A stretch of DNA of 64,000 bases from Vibrio sp. 99-70-13A1 (GCF_013114625.1 NZ_VTXD01000023.1:1-64000), one strand, 5' to 3'; positions 40,848 to 49,945 are shown, counted from the first letter of the stretch. Translations and numbers: made by a program. The notes: generated by a model from the sequence alone, not told the origin.

Positions 40848-42206
40848 ATGTCATCAGGTTCGCCATCCCTATCGTGGATGCAAACTTTCCGTAGCTATCT
40901 TGATAAACGACTGCTTTGGGTATTCATGCTGGGCTGCTCGAGCGGCTTTCCTTGGGTGCTCATTGGTTCAAATATGTCTGGCTGGTTGAAGGACGCAGGG
41001 CTAACACGAACCGCTATTGGTTATTTCGGCAGTGTCTTTGCTGTTTACGCTATTAACTTTTTATGGGCTCCACTGGTTGATCGAGTGAAATTACCAGTTT
41101 TGCATGCCATTTTAGGTCAAAGGCGCAGTTGGATATTTTTCTGCCAGAGCTTTGTTCTTGTCTGTACCTTCTTCATCGCAGGAGTCAATCCTGCTAATGA
41201 CCTTGTGCTCACATCAATGCTTGCCCTAGGCGTAGCCATTGCTTCAGCCACACAAGACATCGCGATTGATGCTTACCGTATTGACAGCTTTCCCAAGTCT
41301 GAACCATCTAAACTTCCACAAGCTTCCGCAATGGCCGTTATTGGTTGGTGGACAGGGTATTCATTGCCTGGTTACTTCGCTTTTATTAATGCCGACTCTA
41401 TTGGCTGGAATGGCGTTTATTACGGTATGGCAGGTGTTGTTGCTATATTAATGCTATTCACATTACTTGTGGGTGAACCTAAAACTCAACGAGAAGAACT
41501 TCAAGCGCAAGCTCAACAACGACACAATCAAGTCGTGGGTTCTAAAATGCTAGCTTGGTTTACCGTTACGGTTATTGAACCATTCTATGATTTCTTTAAG
41601 CGTAATGGTGTTCAGGTTGCTATCACTCTATTGCTATTTGTTTTCCTCTTTAAGATAGGCGAAGCGTTCTTAGGAAGAATGTCGATCACCTTCTACAAAG
41701 AAATAGGCTTTAGTAATGAACAGATTGGTCACTACTCCAAATTGATTGGTTGGGGTGCCACTATCTTCTTTACGTTATTAGGCAGCGTCTTTAACGTGAA
41801 GTTTGGTATTGTCCGCGGTTTGATGATTGGCGGTATTGCAATGGCAGGAAGTAACTTAATGTTTGCTTGGATAGCTCAAGCTGGTCCAAGTGAAACTTTG
41901 TTTTTGGCAACAATCATTGTCGATAACTTTACTACTGCATTTTCAACGGTTGCTTTTGTTTCCTTTTTAACCCTGCTGACTGGGCAAGCCTTCTCAGCGA
42001 CTCAATACGCTTTACTCGCTTCATTGGGTAACTTTGGGCGAACAACGTTGGCTTCTTTTAGTGGCGAGCTTGTTGATTACCTTAATGACTGGTCAACCTT
42101 CTTCATCTTAACGGCATTAATGGTTGTTCCTAGTTTGATCATGCTTTATTCATTAAGACACTTCTTCTCGAAGTTGCTCGATGACGCTCGTAACCAAAAA
42201 GACTAA
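40848..42206 (+). CDS. ampG: Muropeptide permease AmpG (MFS)
   Basis: Inner-membrane transporter of 452 aa with about twelve helices that imports GlcNAc-1,6-anhydroMurNAc-peptides released by lytic transglycosylases for recycling. The N-terminal signature is WVFMLGCSSGFPWVLIGSNMSGWLKDAG, shown here from VFMLGCSSGFPWV, and the motif SATQDIAIDAYRID lies near residue 130; the C-terminal SATQYALLASLGNFGRT is also typical. Its substrates would be produced by enzymes such as MltA in this window. A TTTTT-adjacent terminator immediately upstream is noted. Confidence 0.93.
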   Translation: MSSGSPSLSWMQTFRSYLDKRLLWVFMLGCSSGFPWVLIGSNMSGWLKDAGLTRTAIGYFGSVFAVYAINFLWAPLVDRVKLPVLHAILGQRRSWIFFCQSFVLVCTFFIAGVNPANDLVLTSMLALGVAIASATQDIAIDAYRIDSFPKSEPSKLPQASAMAVIGWWTGYSLPGYFAFINADSIGWNGVYYGMAGVVAILMLFTLLVGEPKTQREELQAQAQQRHNQVVGSKMLAWFTVTVIEPFYDFFKRNGVQVAITLLLFVFLFKIGEAFLGRMSITFYKEIGFSNEQIGHYSKLIGWGATIFFTLLGSVFNVKFGIVRGLMIGGIAMAGSNLMFAWIAQAGPSETLFLATIIVDNFTTAFSTVAFVSFLTLLTGQAFSATQYALLASLGNFGRTTLASFSGELVDYLNDWSTFFILTALMVVPSLIMLYSLRHFFSKLLDDARNQKD

Positions 42207-42575
42207 CTAAAGAGCATAATCGATAACTACGTTTGTCGATTATGCTGCCCTTCTGTAGTCTACTTTCAACTCTCCACCCTGAATTTATCATCGAGTGAGG
42301 TTTAATAATTTTATACCCTCAATTAAAGATCTCACATTGTCTCGATAAACTTTTCACAATCTTCCATCCATACCCAGCTATTACTCTTAACTTCACATTT
42401 TGATATTAAAAAAGTTCAATAAATGGCAGCCCCAAAAGCCAACAACTAAACTCTGTTGTTTACACATCATGCATCACATAATTTAACTAAATCGTTTGCT
42501 TTGAATATAAAACAATCAAGAGAGCGACAAAATAACCAGGCTTCACACGTTCAATAGAAAAAGAGGAGCATCAGA

Positions 42576-42620
42576 ATGCATATGCATTTAAAAGTTCCGC
42601 CATTTAGATCATTAGTGTGA
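42576..42620 (+). CDS. Possible 14-residue leader peptide upstream of ompK
   Basis: ATG 42576 is preceded by AGGAG at 42564-42568, a strong ribosome-binding site with 7-base spacing. It encodes MHMHLKVPPFRSLV and stops at TGA 42618-42620, inside the CRP-like half site. It is too short to judge by content; it is supported only by the Shine-Dalgarno match. Confidence 0.25.
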   Translation: MHMHLKVPPFRSLV

Positions 42621-42634
42621 TGAGTGTCACCATA
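42613..42634 (+). promoter_or_regulatory. CRP-like site upstream of ompK
   Basis: TGTGA (42616-42620), six bases, then TCACC (42627-42631) matches the CRP consensus TGTGA-N6-TCACA at nine of ten core positions. The related porin gene tsx of E. coli is cAMP-CRP controlled. Confidence 0.6.
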
Positions 42635-42759
42635 ATAATTTTAATTTGCACTCTTTCTCACTTTTAATTGAGAACAAAATCGCTATCATGCTCGGCATTC
42701 GGACAAATCAAACACGCATGGATAGCGGGTTACTTACTTTTAATATAGAGAGTTCCATT

Positions 42760-43566
42760 ATGCGCAAATCACTTTTAGCTCTTGGCCTAATGGCTGCGGC
42801 TTCTGCACCAGCTATGGCTGCTGATTATTCAGACGGCGACATCCACAAAAACGATTACAAGTGGATGCAATTCAACCTTATGGCTGCAATTGATGAAAAA
42901 GGCTACTCAGAGTCTTCTCACGATTACCTAGAGATGGAATTCGGCGGTCGCTCTGGAGCTTTCGATCTTTACGGTTACGTTGACGTATTCAACCTTGCTT
43001 CAGATCCTGGTAGCGACAAGAATGGTGGCGAAAAAATCTTCATGAAATTCGCACCACGTATGTCTCTTGACGCAGTAACAGGTAAAGACCTTTCTTTCGG
43101 TCCAGTACAAGAGCTATACGTTTCTACTCTTATGGAGTGGGGCGGTAACGCTGACGTAAACACTCAGAAAATCGGTCTTGGTTCTGACGTAATGGTTCCA
43201 TGGTTAGGCAAAATTGGTCTTAACTTCTACGGTACTTACGATTCAAACATGAAAGACTGGAACGGCGTTCAAGTTTCAACTAACTGGTTCAAGCCTTTCT
43301 TCTTCTTCGAAAACGGTTCATTCATTTCTTACCAAGGTTACATTGATTACCAATTTGGTATGGATGACCAAGACAGCGGTCGTGCAAGCAGCGGCGGCGC
43401 AATGTTTAATGGTATCTACTGGCACTCAGATCGTTTTGCTGTAGGTTACGGTCTTAAGCTATACAACGATGTATACGGCTTTAAAGATGGCGAAGCTCTA
43501 CCATGGGGTCATGAGCCAGAGTCTTCAGGCGCAGGTCACTACGTAGCAGTTACTTACAAGTTCTAA
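42760..43566 (+). CDS. ompK: Outer membrane porin OmpK (Tsx-related)
   Basis: Twelve-stranded outer-membrane channel of the nucleoside-specific Tsx family and the known receptor of vibriophage KVP40 in other vibrios. ATG 42760 gives a clean signal peptide (MRKSLLALGLMAAASAPAMA) and a 268-aa precursor; extension upstream to 42646 would add 38 residues of promoter-like sequence. Strings ADYSDGDIHKNDYKWMQFN and FGPVQELYV match OmpK closely. The C-terminal YKF ends in the outer-membrane phenylalanine signal. Codon use is strongly optimised, as for an abundant protein. A terminator follows. Confidence 0.95.
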   Translation: MRKSLLALGLMAAASAPAMAADYSDGDIHKNDYKWMQFNLMAAIDEKGYSESSHDYLEMEFGGRSGAFDLYGYVDVFNLASDPGSDKNGGEKIFMKFAPRMSLDAVTGKDLSFGPVQELYVSTLMEWGGNADVNTQKIGLGSDVMVPWLGKIGLNFYGTYDSNMKDWNGVQVSTNWFKPFFFFENGSFISYQGYIDYQFGMDDQDSGRASSGGAMFNGIYWHSDRFAVGYGLKLYNDVYGFKDGEALPWGHEPESSGAGHYVAVTYKF

Positions 43567-43589
43567 TAGAACTGATAAGAAAACTTCCT

Positions 43590-43616
43590 AAATGGCACCC
43601 TCGGGTGCCATTTTTA
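43590..43616 (+). terminator. Rho-independent terminator after ompK
   Basis: AAATGGCACC pairs with GGTGCCATTT around a CTCG loop (stem ends 43590 and 43613), followed by a T run. Confidence 0.9.
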
Positions 43617-43676
43617 TTGCTTTCATTTTTTACCCCGCTATTCTTAAGTTCCAAAGCATTTCTCTAAGGTATCCCT

Positions 43677-44576
43677 ATGAATATTGGTATCGTCGGTCCC
43701 GGCGCTATTGGTTCTTTATGGGCAATAAAACTTTCTCAAGCTGGGCATAATGTCGCGCTATATAGCCGAAAAACAGACTCACAGCTGTCAATTACATTAG
43801 ATCAGCAGCAGCCAGTGGTATTCACGAATAATAACCGTCAATTACTAAACCAGTGTGATCTCATTATCGTCACCGTCAAAGCATGGCAAGTAGAGAGTGC
43901 TATCACTCCCCTTCTCGCAACCCTACATCGTGATACCATTTTAATGTTCATGCATAACGGCATGGGAGCCGTTGATTCGCTCTCCAATGATATTCATCAC
44001 TTTCCTATTGTATTAGCGACCACAACCCAGGCAGCGTTTAAGCGTAGCCCTGAAAATGTGCTTCATACCGGTCAAGGGGCAACACAGTTGGGGGGATATA
44101 ATGCATCGGGTGAACAGTGCACTTTCCTCTGTGAAGTATTGAACCATGCATTGCCTGAAGTAAAATGGAATCAGTCCATTCAAAAAGCCTTATGGCAGAA
44201 GCTCGCCATCAACTGCGCGATTAACCCGTTAACAGGTCTGAATCAGATAAAAAATGGGCAACTGGCAGAAGCTAAATATCAAGAAGAGTTGCAGCCGCTG
44301 ATTACAGAGTTAGAAGCAGTCATGACTGCTGAAGGTATTCCAACAAGTAAGCGTGAATTACAAGAAACAATCAATCATGTTATCCATGCTACTGCTCAAA
44401 ATAACTCTTCAATGAAACAAGATATGCTTTATCATCGCCCGACTGAAATCGACTTTATTACTGGCTACCTGTTGAAAGCAGCTGCTAAGCATAATATTGA
44501 CGTTCCCGCGAACTTAGCTTTGTACAACCGCGTTAAGCAAGCCGAACAGTATTTAGAGAAAAACAAACAGTATTAA
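43677..44576 (+). CDS. panE: 2-dehydropantoate 2-reductase (ketopantoate reductase)
   Basis: NADPH-dependent enzyme making pantoate for coenzyme A synthesis. The Rossmann motif is GPGAIG (7-12), and the catalytic-lysine region is WQKLAINCAINPLTGL near residue 177-192. The C-terminal segment SMKQDMLYHRPTEIDFITGYL is diagnostic of the family. The length of 299 aa is close to E. coli PanE (303). AAGGT precedes the ATG. Several paralogs of this fold exist, but the catalytic features support PanE. Confidence 0.9.
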   Translation: MNIGIVGPGAIGSLWAIKLSQAGHNVALYSRKTDSQLSITLDQQQPVVFTNNNRQLLNQCDLIIVTVKAWQVESAITPLLATLHRDTILMFMHNGMGAVDSLSNDIHHFPIVLATTTQAAFKRSPENVLHTGQGATQLGGYNASGEQCTFLCEVLNHALPEVKWNQSIQKALWQKLAINCAINPLTGLNQIKNGQLAEAKYQEELQPLITELEAVMTAEGIPTSKRELQETINHVIHATAQNNSSMKQDMLYHRPTEIDFITGYLLKAAAKHNIDVPANLALYNRVKQAEQYLEKNKQY

Positions 44577-44636
44577 GAACGCATTTTTCAGCACCATATC
44601 TGCATTAATAAAAGAACCATACATTTAGGTAAGCCC

Positions 44637-45848
44637 ATGTTTGACATCAATAATATACGAGCTCAATTTCCCGCTCTTAACCAAAAAATCAATGAACAAT
44701 CATTGGTTTACCTAGACAGTGCAGCCACCACTCAAAAACCTCAAGTCGTCATTGATGCCATCAGCCAATATTATTCAAAACAAAATGCCAATGTTCATCG
44801 AGGTAGCCACAGCTTAACTGCGCAAGCCACCAGCCAATTTGAAGCGGCTCGCGACAATGTTGCTCAGTACCTTGGGGCAAATTCGAGTAAAGAAATCATT
44901 TGGACGAGAGGCGCAACTGAAGCTCTGAATCTTATTGCTCAAACTTATGCGAGAAGCACGCTAAAAGAAGGCGATGAGATACTGGTCAGCGAAATGGAAC
45001 ATCACGCTAACATCGTTCCTTGGCAAATCGTTGCGGAGCAAACTGGTGCTAAGGTTGTAAAACTACCAATGGATGACAACTGCCTGCTAGACTTTGCTGA
45101 ATTCGAAAAACGTTTAAGCCATAAAACGAAAATAGTGGCGGTTGCCCATATTACCAACGTGACCGGCACTCGATTACCCGTTGAGAACATCATCAAGAAA
45201 GCCCATCAAGTTGGCGCTATTGTTGTTGTCGATGGTGCGCAAGGCATCGTGCATGAAACACTTAATGTGAATGCCTTAGACGCCGATTTTTACGTATTCT
45301 CTGGGCATAAATTATATGCTCCAGCAGGCATTGGCGTACTCTACGGAAAGTTAGAGCTATTAGAATCAATGCCACCTTGGCATGGTGGCGGAAAAATGGT
45401 GGAACGAGTCTCTTTCGAGGGAACCACCTACTCGGAACTGCCAGGAAAATTTGAAGCTGGCACTCCTAATGTCGCAGGCGCTATTGCTTTGGATACAGCA
45501 ATTGGCTGGTTAAATCAGTTTGACCAGCAATCTGTGGAAGCTCACATCCATCATCTGCAAAATAAAACTTATGCCGCTTTATCCAAGATTGATGATATTA
45601 AGGTGCTCGGCTACCAAGAAAAGGCAAGTGTAATTACCTTCGTGATGGATGGTGTACATCACCAAGATATTGCCACACTTCTAGATCAGCAAGGCATTGC
45701 GGTTAGAGCGGGTCACCACTGCGCCCATCCACTTATGGATAAGCTGAATGTGAAAGGAACAGTAAGAATTTCGTTTGGAATCTATAACACTGAAGATGAT
45801 GTGAATAAGCTCATTTCAGCAATAGAGAAAGCTGTCGATATGCTTTAA
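44637..45848 (+). CDS. csdA: Cysteine desulfurase CsdA (SufS family)
   Basis: PLP enzyme that takes sulfur from cysteine as an enzyme-bound persulfide. The PLP lysine is K225 (FSGHKLYAP) and the active cysteine is C362 (RAGHHCAHPL). The length is 403 aa, group II like SufS and CsdA. CsdA is chosen over SufS because csdE and tcdA lie downstream, as in the E. coli csdA-csdE-tcdA locus, and no suf genes are near. Unlike E. coli, an argO-like gene lies between and csdE is on the other strand. Confidence 0.9.
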   Translation: MFDINNIRAQFPALNQKINEQSLVYLDSAATTQKPQVVIDAISQYYSKQNANVHRGSHSLTAQATSQFEAARDNVAQYLGANSSKEIIWTRGATEALNLIAQTYARSTLKEGDEILVSEMEHHANIVPWQIVAEQTGAKVVKLPMDDNCLLDFAEFEKRLSHKTKIVAVAHITNVTGTRLPVENIIKKAHQVGAIVVVDGAQGIVHETLNVNALDADFYVFSGHKLYAPAGIGVLYGKLELLESMPPWHGGGKMVERVSFEGTTYSELPGKFEAGTPNVAGAIALDTAIGWLNQFDQQSVEAHIHHLQNKTYAALSKIDDIKVLGYQEKASVITFVMDGVHHQDIATLLDQQGIAVRAGHHCAHPLMDKLNVKGTVRISFGIYNTEDDVNKLISAIEKAVDML

Positions 45849-45956
45849 AGGCAAATATCCCATACAAAGATCTAACTTGGATTCATTCTCGATTACCAAC
45901 CAAGTACTGATCGCGATGGCACATAGCAAATACTTAAATAAAGGCAATAACGGATT

Positions 45957-46553
45957 ATGCTGGCATACTTTTCAGGTTTCACATTAGGGTTATCACTCAT
46001 TTTAGCGATAGGCTCACAAAATGCCTTTGTATTAAAGCAAGGTATAAAAAGGCATCACGTTTTTATAATCTGCCTGATTTGTGCCTTATCTGATGCTATT
46101 TTAATTTCACTTGGGGTGGCAGGGTTTGGATCGATTGTTACCCAGTATCCAAACATAGAAGTATTCGCTCGATATGGTGGAGCGGCATTCCTTGCTGTCT
46201 ACGCTTTCCTGAGTTTTCGTTCTGCATTTACAGTTTCTCACGCGATAGGAAACGAGCAAGTAGAACAGACTTCAGCGATGAAAACGGCAATGATCTGTTT
46301 GGCTTTTACTTGGTTAAATCCACATGTGTATCTAGACACTGTTGTTCTACTCGGGTCTATATCCACTCAGTACCAAGGGCAACAGATGAACTTTGCATTA
46401 GGGGCAATTACGGGGTCATTCGTGTTTTTCTTCAGCCTAGGTTACGGAGCAAGATTACTCGCTCCCCTATTCTCAAAGCCTACAGCATGGAAAATCCTAG
46501 AATTTTTTGTAGGATGCATGATGACATTCATCGCTCTATCTTTATTGATATAG
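45957..46553 (+). CDS. argO: LysE/ArgO-family amino acid exporter
   Basis: Inner-membrane protein of 198 aa with about six helices. The LysE-family signatures SLILAIGSQNAFVLKQGIKR near the N-terminus and FTWLNPHVYLDTVVLLGS near residue 120 closely resemble E. coli ArgO, an arginine exporter. Export of arginine or lysine is inferred from the family. It is convergent with csdE across an 80-bp gap that contains a small tandem repeat. Confidence 0.85.
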   Translation: MLAYFSGFTLGLSLILAIGSQNAFVLKQGIKRHHVFIICLICALSDAILISLGVAGFGSIVTQYPNIEVFARYGGAAFLAVYAFLSFRSAFTVSHAIGNEQVEQTSAMKTAMICLAFTWLNPHVYLDTVVLLGSISTQYQGQQMNFALGAITGSFVFFFSLGYGARLLAPLFSKPTAWKILEFFVGCMMTFIALSLLI

Positions 46554-46587
46554 CGATGAATTAAAGTTGTGCAGGAATGAGTTTATT

Positions 46588-46621
46588 TGCGGATAAGACT
46601 ATTCTGCGGATACGGCTATTC
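46588..46621. repeat. 17-bp imperfect tandem duplication between argO and csdE
   Basis: TGCGGATAAGACTATTC (46588-46604) is followed directly by TGCGGATACGGCTATTC (46605-46621), with two mismatches. It lies just downstream of both convergent genes. No clear terminator stem is formed. Confidence 0.8.
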
Positions 46622-46632
46622 TACAAACAAGG

Positions 46633-47079
46633 TTATACAGCGGAGTTTTTGATCGGCTCAATGCTTTTGATTTGTGCAATGATAGCTTTAAGCCCATTAC
46701 CACGTGATGGGCTTAAATGCGTAATCAGCCCTAACTTTTCAAAATAGCCATCAATGTCGAACGATTCTATTTCAAGAGCCGTTCGTCCATCAAACGCAGC
46801 CATAACCAAAGCGATTAAACCTCGAACGATTCGTGCATCTGAGTCCGCACAGAAAAACCATTTCTCATCAATTTTTTGACTGACTAGCCAAACTTGGCTT
46901 TCACAACCAGCAACGGTTACTTGATCGCTCTTTAAGTCGTCAGGCATCACAGGAAGCTTTTTCCCCCACTGTATCACTTGACGATATCTATCTTCCCACC
47001 CAGAAAAAGACTGCATTTTTTCTGCTATGTCTTGATGAGTAATTTCAGTGCCAAAAGGCGATACTGGGAATTGAGTCAT
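46633..47079 (-). CDS. csdE: Sulfur acceptor protein CsdE (SufE family)
   Basis: Accepts the persulfide from CsdA on C59 (VAGCESQVWL) and passes it on, in E. coli partly to the TcdA pathway. ATG 47079 (MTQFPVSPFG, 148 aa) is preferred to TTG 47091, whose TTGGATAA looks like the ribosome-binding site. The length fits CsdE. It is downstream of tcdA on the same strand, with 135 bp between. Confidence 0.9.
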   Translation of the reverse strand: MTQFPVSPFGTEITHQDIAEKMQSFSGWEDRYRQVIQWGKKLPVMPDDLKSDQVTVAGCESQVWLVSQKIDEKWFFCADSDARIVRGLIALVMAAFDGRTALEIESFDIDGYFEKLGLITHLSPSRGNGLKAIIAQIKSIEPIKNSAV

Positions 47080-47214
47080 TGTTTTATCCAATCAAACGAA
47101 ATATCTAATTTAACGAAAAGGCGGGGGTATTTCTTGTTCAAATTAATCAAGTATCCGTATTAAAATCTATAGAAGACAACATCTTAAAAGCTATGCATTA
47201 AACTCAGGGAAACT

Positions 47215-48021
47215 TTAGCTGTGCTTCTGAACGATTCTTTCAACAATACGAGAAACCGCAACAAAACCAAATGAAGCCGTTACTACTGTTGCCGCACCAA
47301 AACCAGTCGCGCAATCCATACGTTTTGGACCTTCAGCCGTCGCTTTTGCTGCACAAACACTGCCATCAGCTTGAGGGTATTTCAATTGCTCGGTAGAGAA
47401 GACGCAATCAATACCAAACTTACGTTGTGGGTTTTTCGGGAAGTTATGATGACGGCGTAAAGTATCTTTCAGCTTTTTCGCTAAAGGATCTTGAATGGTT
47501 TTCGTTAAATCAGCAATTTTAATCTGTGTTGGGTCAACCTGGCCACCAGCTCCGCCAGTCGTAATCACCTTGATTTTATTACTGCGGCAGTAAGCAAGCA
47601 AAGAAGCTTTTGCCTTCATACTATCAATCGCATCCAGTACATAATCAAAGTCTTTAGACAGGTATTCAGCTTGGTTATCAGGACCAATAAAGTCATCAAT
47701 TAAGTTGACCTTACATTCAGGGTTAATCAGCTTAACGCGCTCTGCCATCACTTCAATTTTACTTTTACCAACAGTGCCCGACATAGCGTGTATTTGACGG
47801 TTAATATTCGTCACACATACGTCATCCATGTCGATCAACGTTAGCTCGCCTAAACCAGTACGAGCCAATGCTTCAACCGCCCATGAACCTACACCACCAA
47901 TACCAATTACACATACATGTGCAGCTCGTAAGATGTCCACTTCACTATTACCGTATAAACGTCGTGTACCGCCAAAACGTTGGTCGTAATTTTCTGAAGC
48001 TGGAGTGGTTAATTCACGCAT
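47215..48021 (-). CDS. tcdA: tRNA threonylcarbamoyladenosine dehydratase
   Basis: E1-like enzyme (268 aa, also called CsdL) that cyclises t6A37 of tRNA to ct6A with ATP. The ATP-binding loop is GIGGVGSW (40-47), followed by DMDDVCVTNINRQIHA. A hydrophobic C-terminal helix typical of the family (TGFGAATVVTASFGFVAVSRI) is present. It works with the CsdA/CsdE sulfur system, whose genes flank it. Confidence 0.95.
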   Translation of the reverse strand: MRELTTPASENYDQRFGGTRRLYGNSEVDILRAAHVCVIGIGGVGSWAVEALARTGLGELTLIDMDDVCVTNINRQIHAMSGTVGKSKIEVMAERVKLINPECKVNLIDDFIGPDNQAEYLSKDFDYVLDAIDSMKAKASLLAYCRSNKIKVITTGGAGGQVDPTQIKIADLTKTIQDPLAKKLKDTLRRHHNFPKNPQRKFGIDCVFSTEQLKYPQADGSVCAAKATAEGPKRMDCATGFGAATVVTASFGFVAVSRIVERIVQKHS

Positions 48022-48041
48022 GTTGCCGCCAATTTTATTCG

Positions 48042-48077
48042 ATGGAAAAAGAAAGAGTGCGTTTTATACGCACTCTT
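48042..48077 (-). terminator. Terminator of mltA
   Basis: AAGAGTGCG (48053-48061) pairs with CGCACTCTT (48069-48077); on the minus strand it is followed by TCTTTTTCC. It lies between mltA and tcdA, so tcdA needs its own promoter or read-through. Confidence 0.83.
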
Positions 48078-48112
48078 GGTTTAAAAGTCTAGGTTAAGCA
48101 TCGGACCTTTTA

Positions 48113-49216
48113 CTATTCAGCTTTCTCTGGGGGCATCGCCCAAGGTGCTTCAGTCGCACTCCCATTTAAACCCAGTTTCCAAACGCGACCAAAATGTTTG
48201 TAGTGACCGGCTTCTGTTCCAGCTCTAGGTCCCATCCCGTGGTACAAATCTAGGTGATTCTGTTTTACAGCCCCACCTGTATCTAACACAAGAAGCAAGC
48301 GAAGTTGATGCGCCCCACTCCATGTACCATCGGCATTCAACAGTGGAACTTCAGCCAATACAGGCGTCCCCATAGGAAGTATAGAGCGATCACCCGCTAC
48401 CGCAGCCATTGGCAATAATGGAATTCCAGCACTTCCTATTACCGATAGATCGTCTTTTGACTGGAAGAAGACAAACGATGGGTTTTGCTCTAGCAGTTCT
48501 TTCACCACTTCAGCTTCATTCGCGAGTACCCACTCTTTAATCGCTTTCAAAGACATTTTTTCACGAGGAACTAGCCCTCTTTCAATCAGTACTCTACCAA
48601 TACTGACATACGCCTTATTATTTTTACCTGCATAAGCAAAATACTTAAGTGTGTCGTCATCACCAAAATGAACAAAACCACTGCCTTGAACTTCCATCAT
48701 AAATGGATCAATTCGATTAGCTGCGTAACCTAACTCTAAACCCTGCCCTTCTAAAGCGCCGTCGTAAATCTCAGCGCGGGTTGGGCATTCTTTATCGCAC
48801 TCAGGGAGAGAATAAACAGGGAATCGATATTCAGCATCCGTTTCATGACGTAATTCAATAACAGGAGAGAAATAGCCAGTGAACAGCACATTACCATTAT
48901 CATCACCACCGCCAAATTGAGCCGCTTCTACGCCATAATTTGCAAGTTCGGTAGGATCACCACTTTGCAATGCCCAAGCTTCAAGCTGCTGGTACAGTGG
49001 TTGGAAGATATTTGCCATTGAGGGTGATTTATTCACAACCATTTCGGCTTGCTTTGAAAATGCCGTGTAGTCTCTTGGGACATTAGATTCGACTTGTTCA
49101 ACTTTATTCAAAGTTTGAGGAAACTCACCATCTAAATACTGTTGAGCTCGTTCGGTAGGTTGTGCACAGCCAAAAAGAAAAGAAACCGCAATGGCTGGAA
49201 ATAGTTTTTTAATCAC
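48113..49216 (-). CDS. mltA: Membrane-bound lytic murein transglycosylase A
   Basis: Outer-membrane lipoprotein that cleaves glycan strands and makes 1,6-anhydro ends for recycling through AmpG. GTG 49216 is chosen (367 aa): it gives a proper lipoprotein signal (MIKKLFPAIAVSFLFGC, lipidated C17) and has AGGAT upstream, whereas ATG 49255 would put 13 extra residues before the signal. The C-terminal 3D domain carries the catalytic aspartate in DTGGAVKQNHLDLYHG. The double-psi barrel middle region includes MEVQGSGFV. Confidence 0.93.
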   Translation of the reverse strand: MIKKLFPAIAVSFLFGCAQPTERAQQYLDGEFPQTLNKVEQVESNVPRDYTAFSKQAEMVVNKSPSMANIFQPLYQQLEAWALQSGDPTELANYGVEAAQFGGGDDNGNVLFTGYFSPVIELRHETDAEYRFPVYSLPECDKECPTRAEIYDGALEGQGLELGYAANRIDPFMMEVQGSGFVHFGDDDTLKYFAYAGKNNKAYVSIGRVLIERGLVPREKMSLKAIKEWVLANEAEVVKELLEQNPSFVFFQSKDDLSVIGSAGIPLLPMAAVAGDRSILPMGTPVLAEVPLLNADGTWSGAHQLRLLLVLDTGGAVKQNHLDLYHGMGPRAGTEAGHYKHFGRVWKLGLNGSATEAPWAMPPEKAE

Positions 49217-49307
49217 AAGAGTTATCCTAAAAATTCTATCCTTTGAGGATGACAAAATACCTTGGATAACACAATCTTAGTTTGTAAGACTTTACGATAA
49301 GTTAACC

Positions 49308-49793
49308 TTATCTCAGTGCATTATTCTCGCTGCCTTCTAACTTAAATAATGGGTTGTAATAGCCATCTGAATCTAAAATCATCTCTGTATTTTCAGCATT
49401 AATCATTCTAAAACGATACGTTTTATCACCAGCGTTGTATTCAAAGTGGTTACCATCAAATTTAAAATCTGTGGCAACAATAGAGCCAGAAACGGACACA
49501 CCTCGTTCGCTTAATACAAACTCATCCTTTGCATAATGAGCCACTTTTTGCTCTACCCAAGTCCCATAAATTACATTCTTAGGGATGTCTGATTGATTCA
49601 TTCTGGTTAGTACTTCAACGAACAAAGTTGCGACGGCAATCGACCCAACCAAAGCTAGTAGCATTAAGCTTCTTTCTAGCAGTTTTCGTTTGAATGCTGA
49701 TTTAGCCTGAGCTTGCTTGTTCGCTTCATCATATAAGCTTTTGGTTACTTCATTTATCTTATTTTTTTTCACTGATACTGACATGTCATGCAC
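49308..49793 (-). CDS. DUF2850 membrane protein
   Basis: Protein of 161 aa with a basic N-terminal cytosolic part (1-38), one membrane helix (about 41-62) and a periplasmic domain containing YGTWVEQKVAHYAKDEFVLSE and KTYRFRMI. This is the DUF2850 domain, which I know from Vibrio proteins without a defined function. The layout suggests an envelope anchor or sensor but nothing more specific can be claimed. The gene has no evident strong ribosome-binding site; ATG 49784 is an alternative start. It is divergent from argA and upstream of mltA. Confidence 0.8.
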   Translation of the reverse strand: MHDMSVSVKKNKINEVTKSLYDEANKQAQAKSAFKRKLLERSLMLLALVGSIAVATLFVEVLTRMNQSDIPKNVIYGTWVEQKVAHYAKDEFVLSERGVSVSGSIVATDFKFDGNHFEYNAGDKTYRFRMINAENTEMILDSDGYYNPLFKLEGSENNALR

Positions 49794-49945
49794 TGAGTAG
49801 AACGTTCCATTGATATTCTACACGTAGTTAAAATACAGAATAAAGTATGTTTTGATAACTTTGCACTTTATTCCAAAAAACAACTTGTCAAAAATTAATT
49901 ATAAATGCTAAATTTGAGAATAAATATGCAAAATGGATTTTAACT

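Larger units (their letters stand above)
42207..42759. other. ompK control region
   Basis: About 550 bp. An 11-bp perfect hairpin (42213-42223 with 42236-42246) without a T tail follows ampG and may end its transcript. Further on are AGGAG, a 14-codon ORF (42576-42620), a 14-bp palindrome AATGCATATGCATT (42575-42588) and a CRP-like site (42613-42634). A TATCAT at 42684-42689 is a candidate -10 box, which would put the CRP site about 72 bp upstream of the start of transcription. Confidence 0.6.

Noticed and set aside
42646..42759. 38-residue N-terminal extension of OmpK from TTG 42646
   Set aside because: It would bury the signal peptide; ATG 42760 gives a perfect signal sequence and family length.
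49913..49932. Possible ARG box (ArgR site) upstream of argA, around TTTGAGAATAAATATGCAAA
   Set aside because: It is AT-rich with partial symmetry but departs from the TGAAT-N4-ATTCA core; the support is too weak to call.
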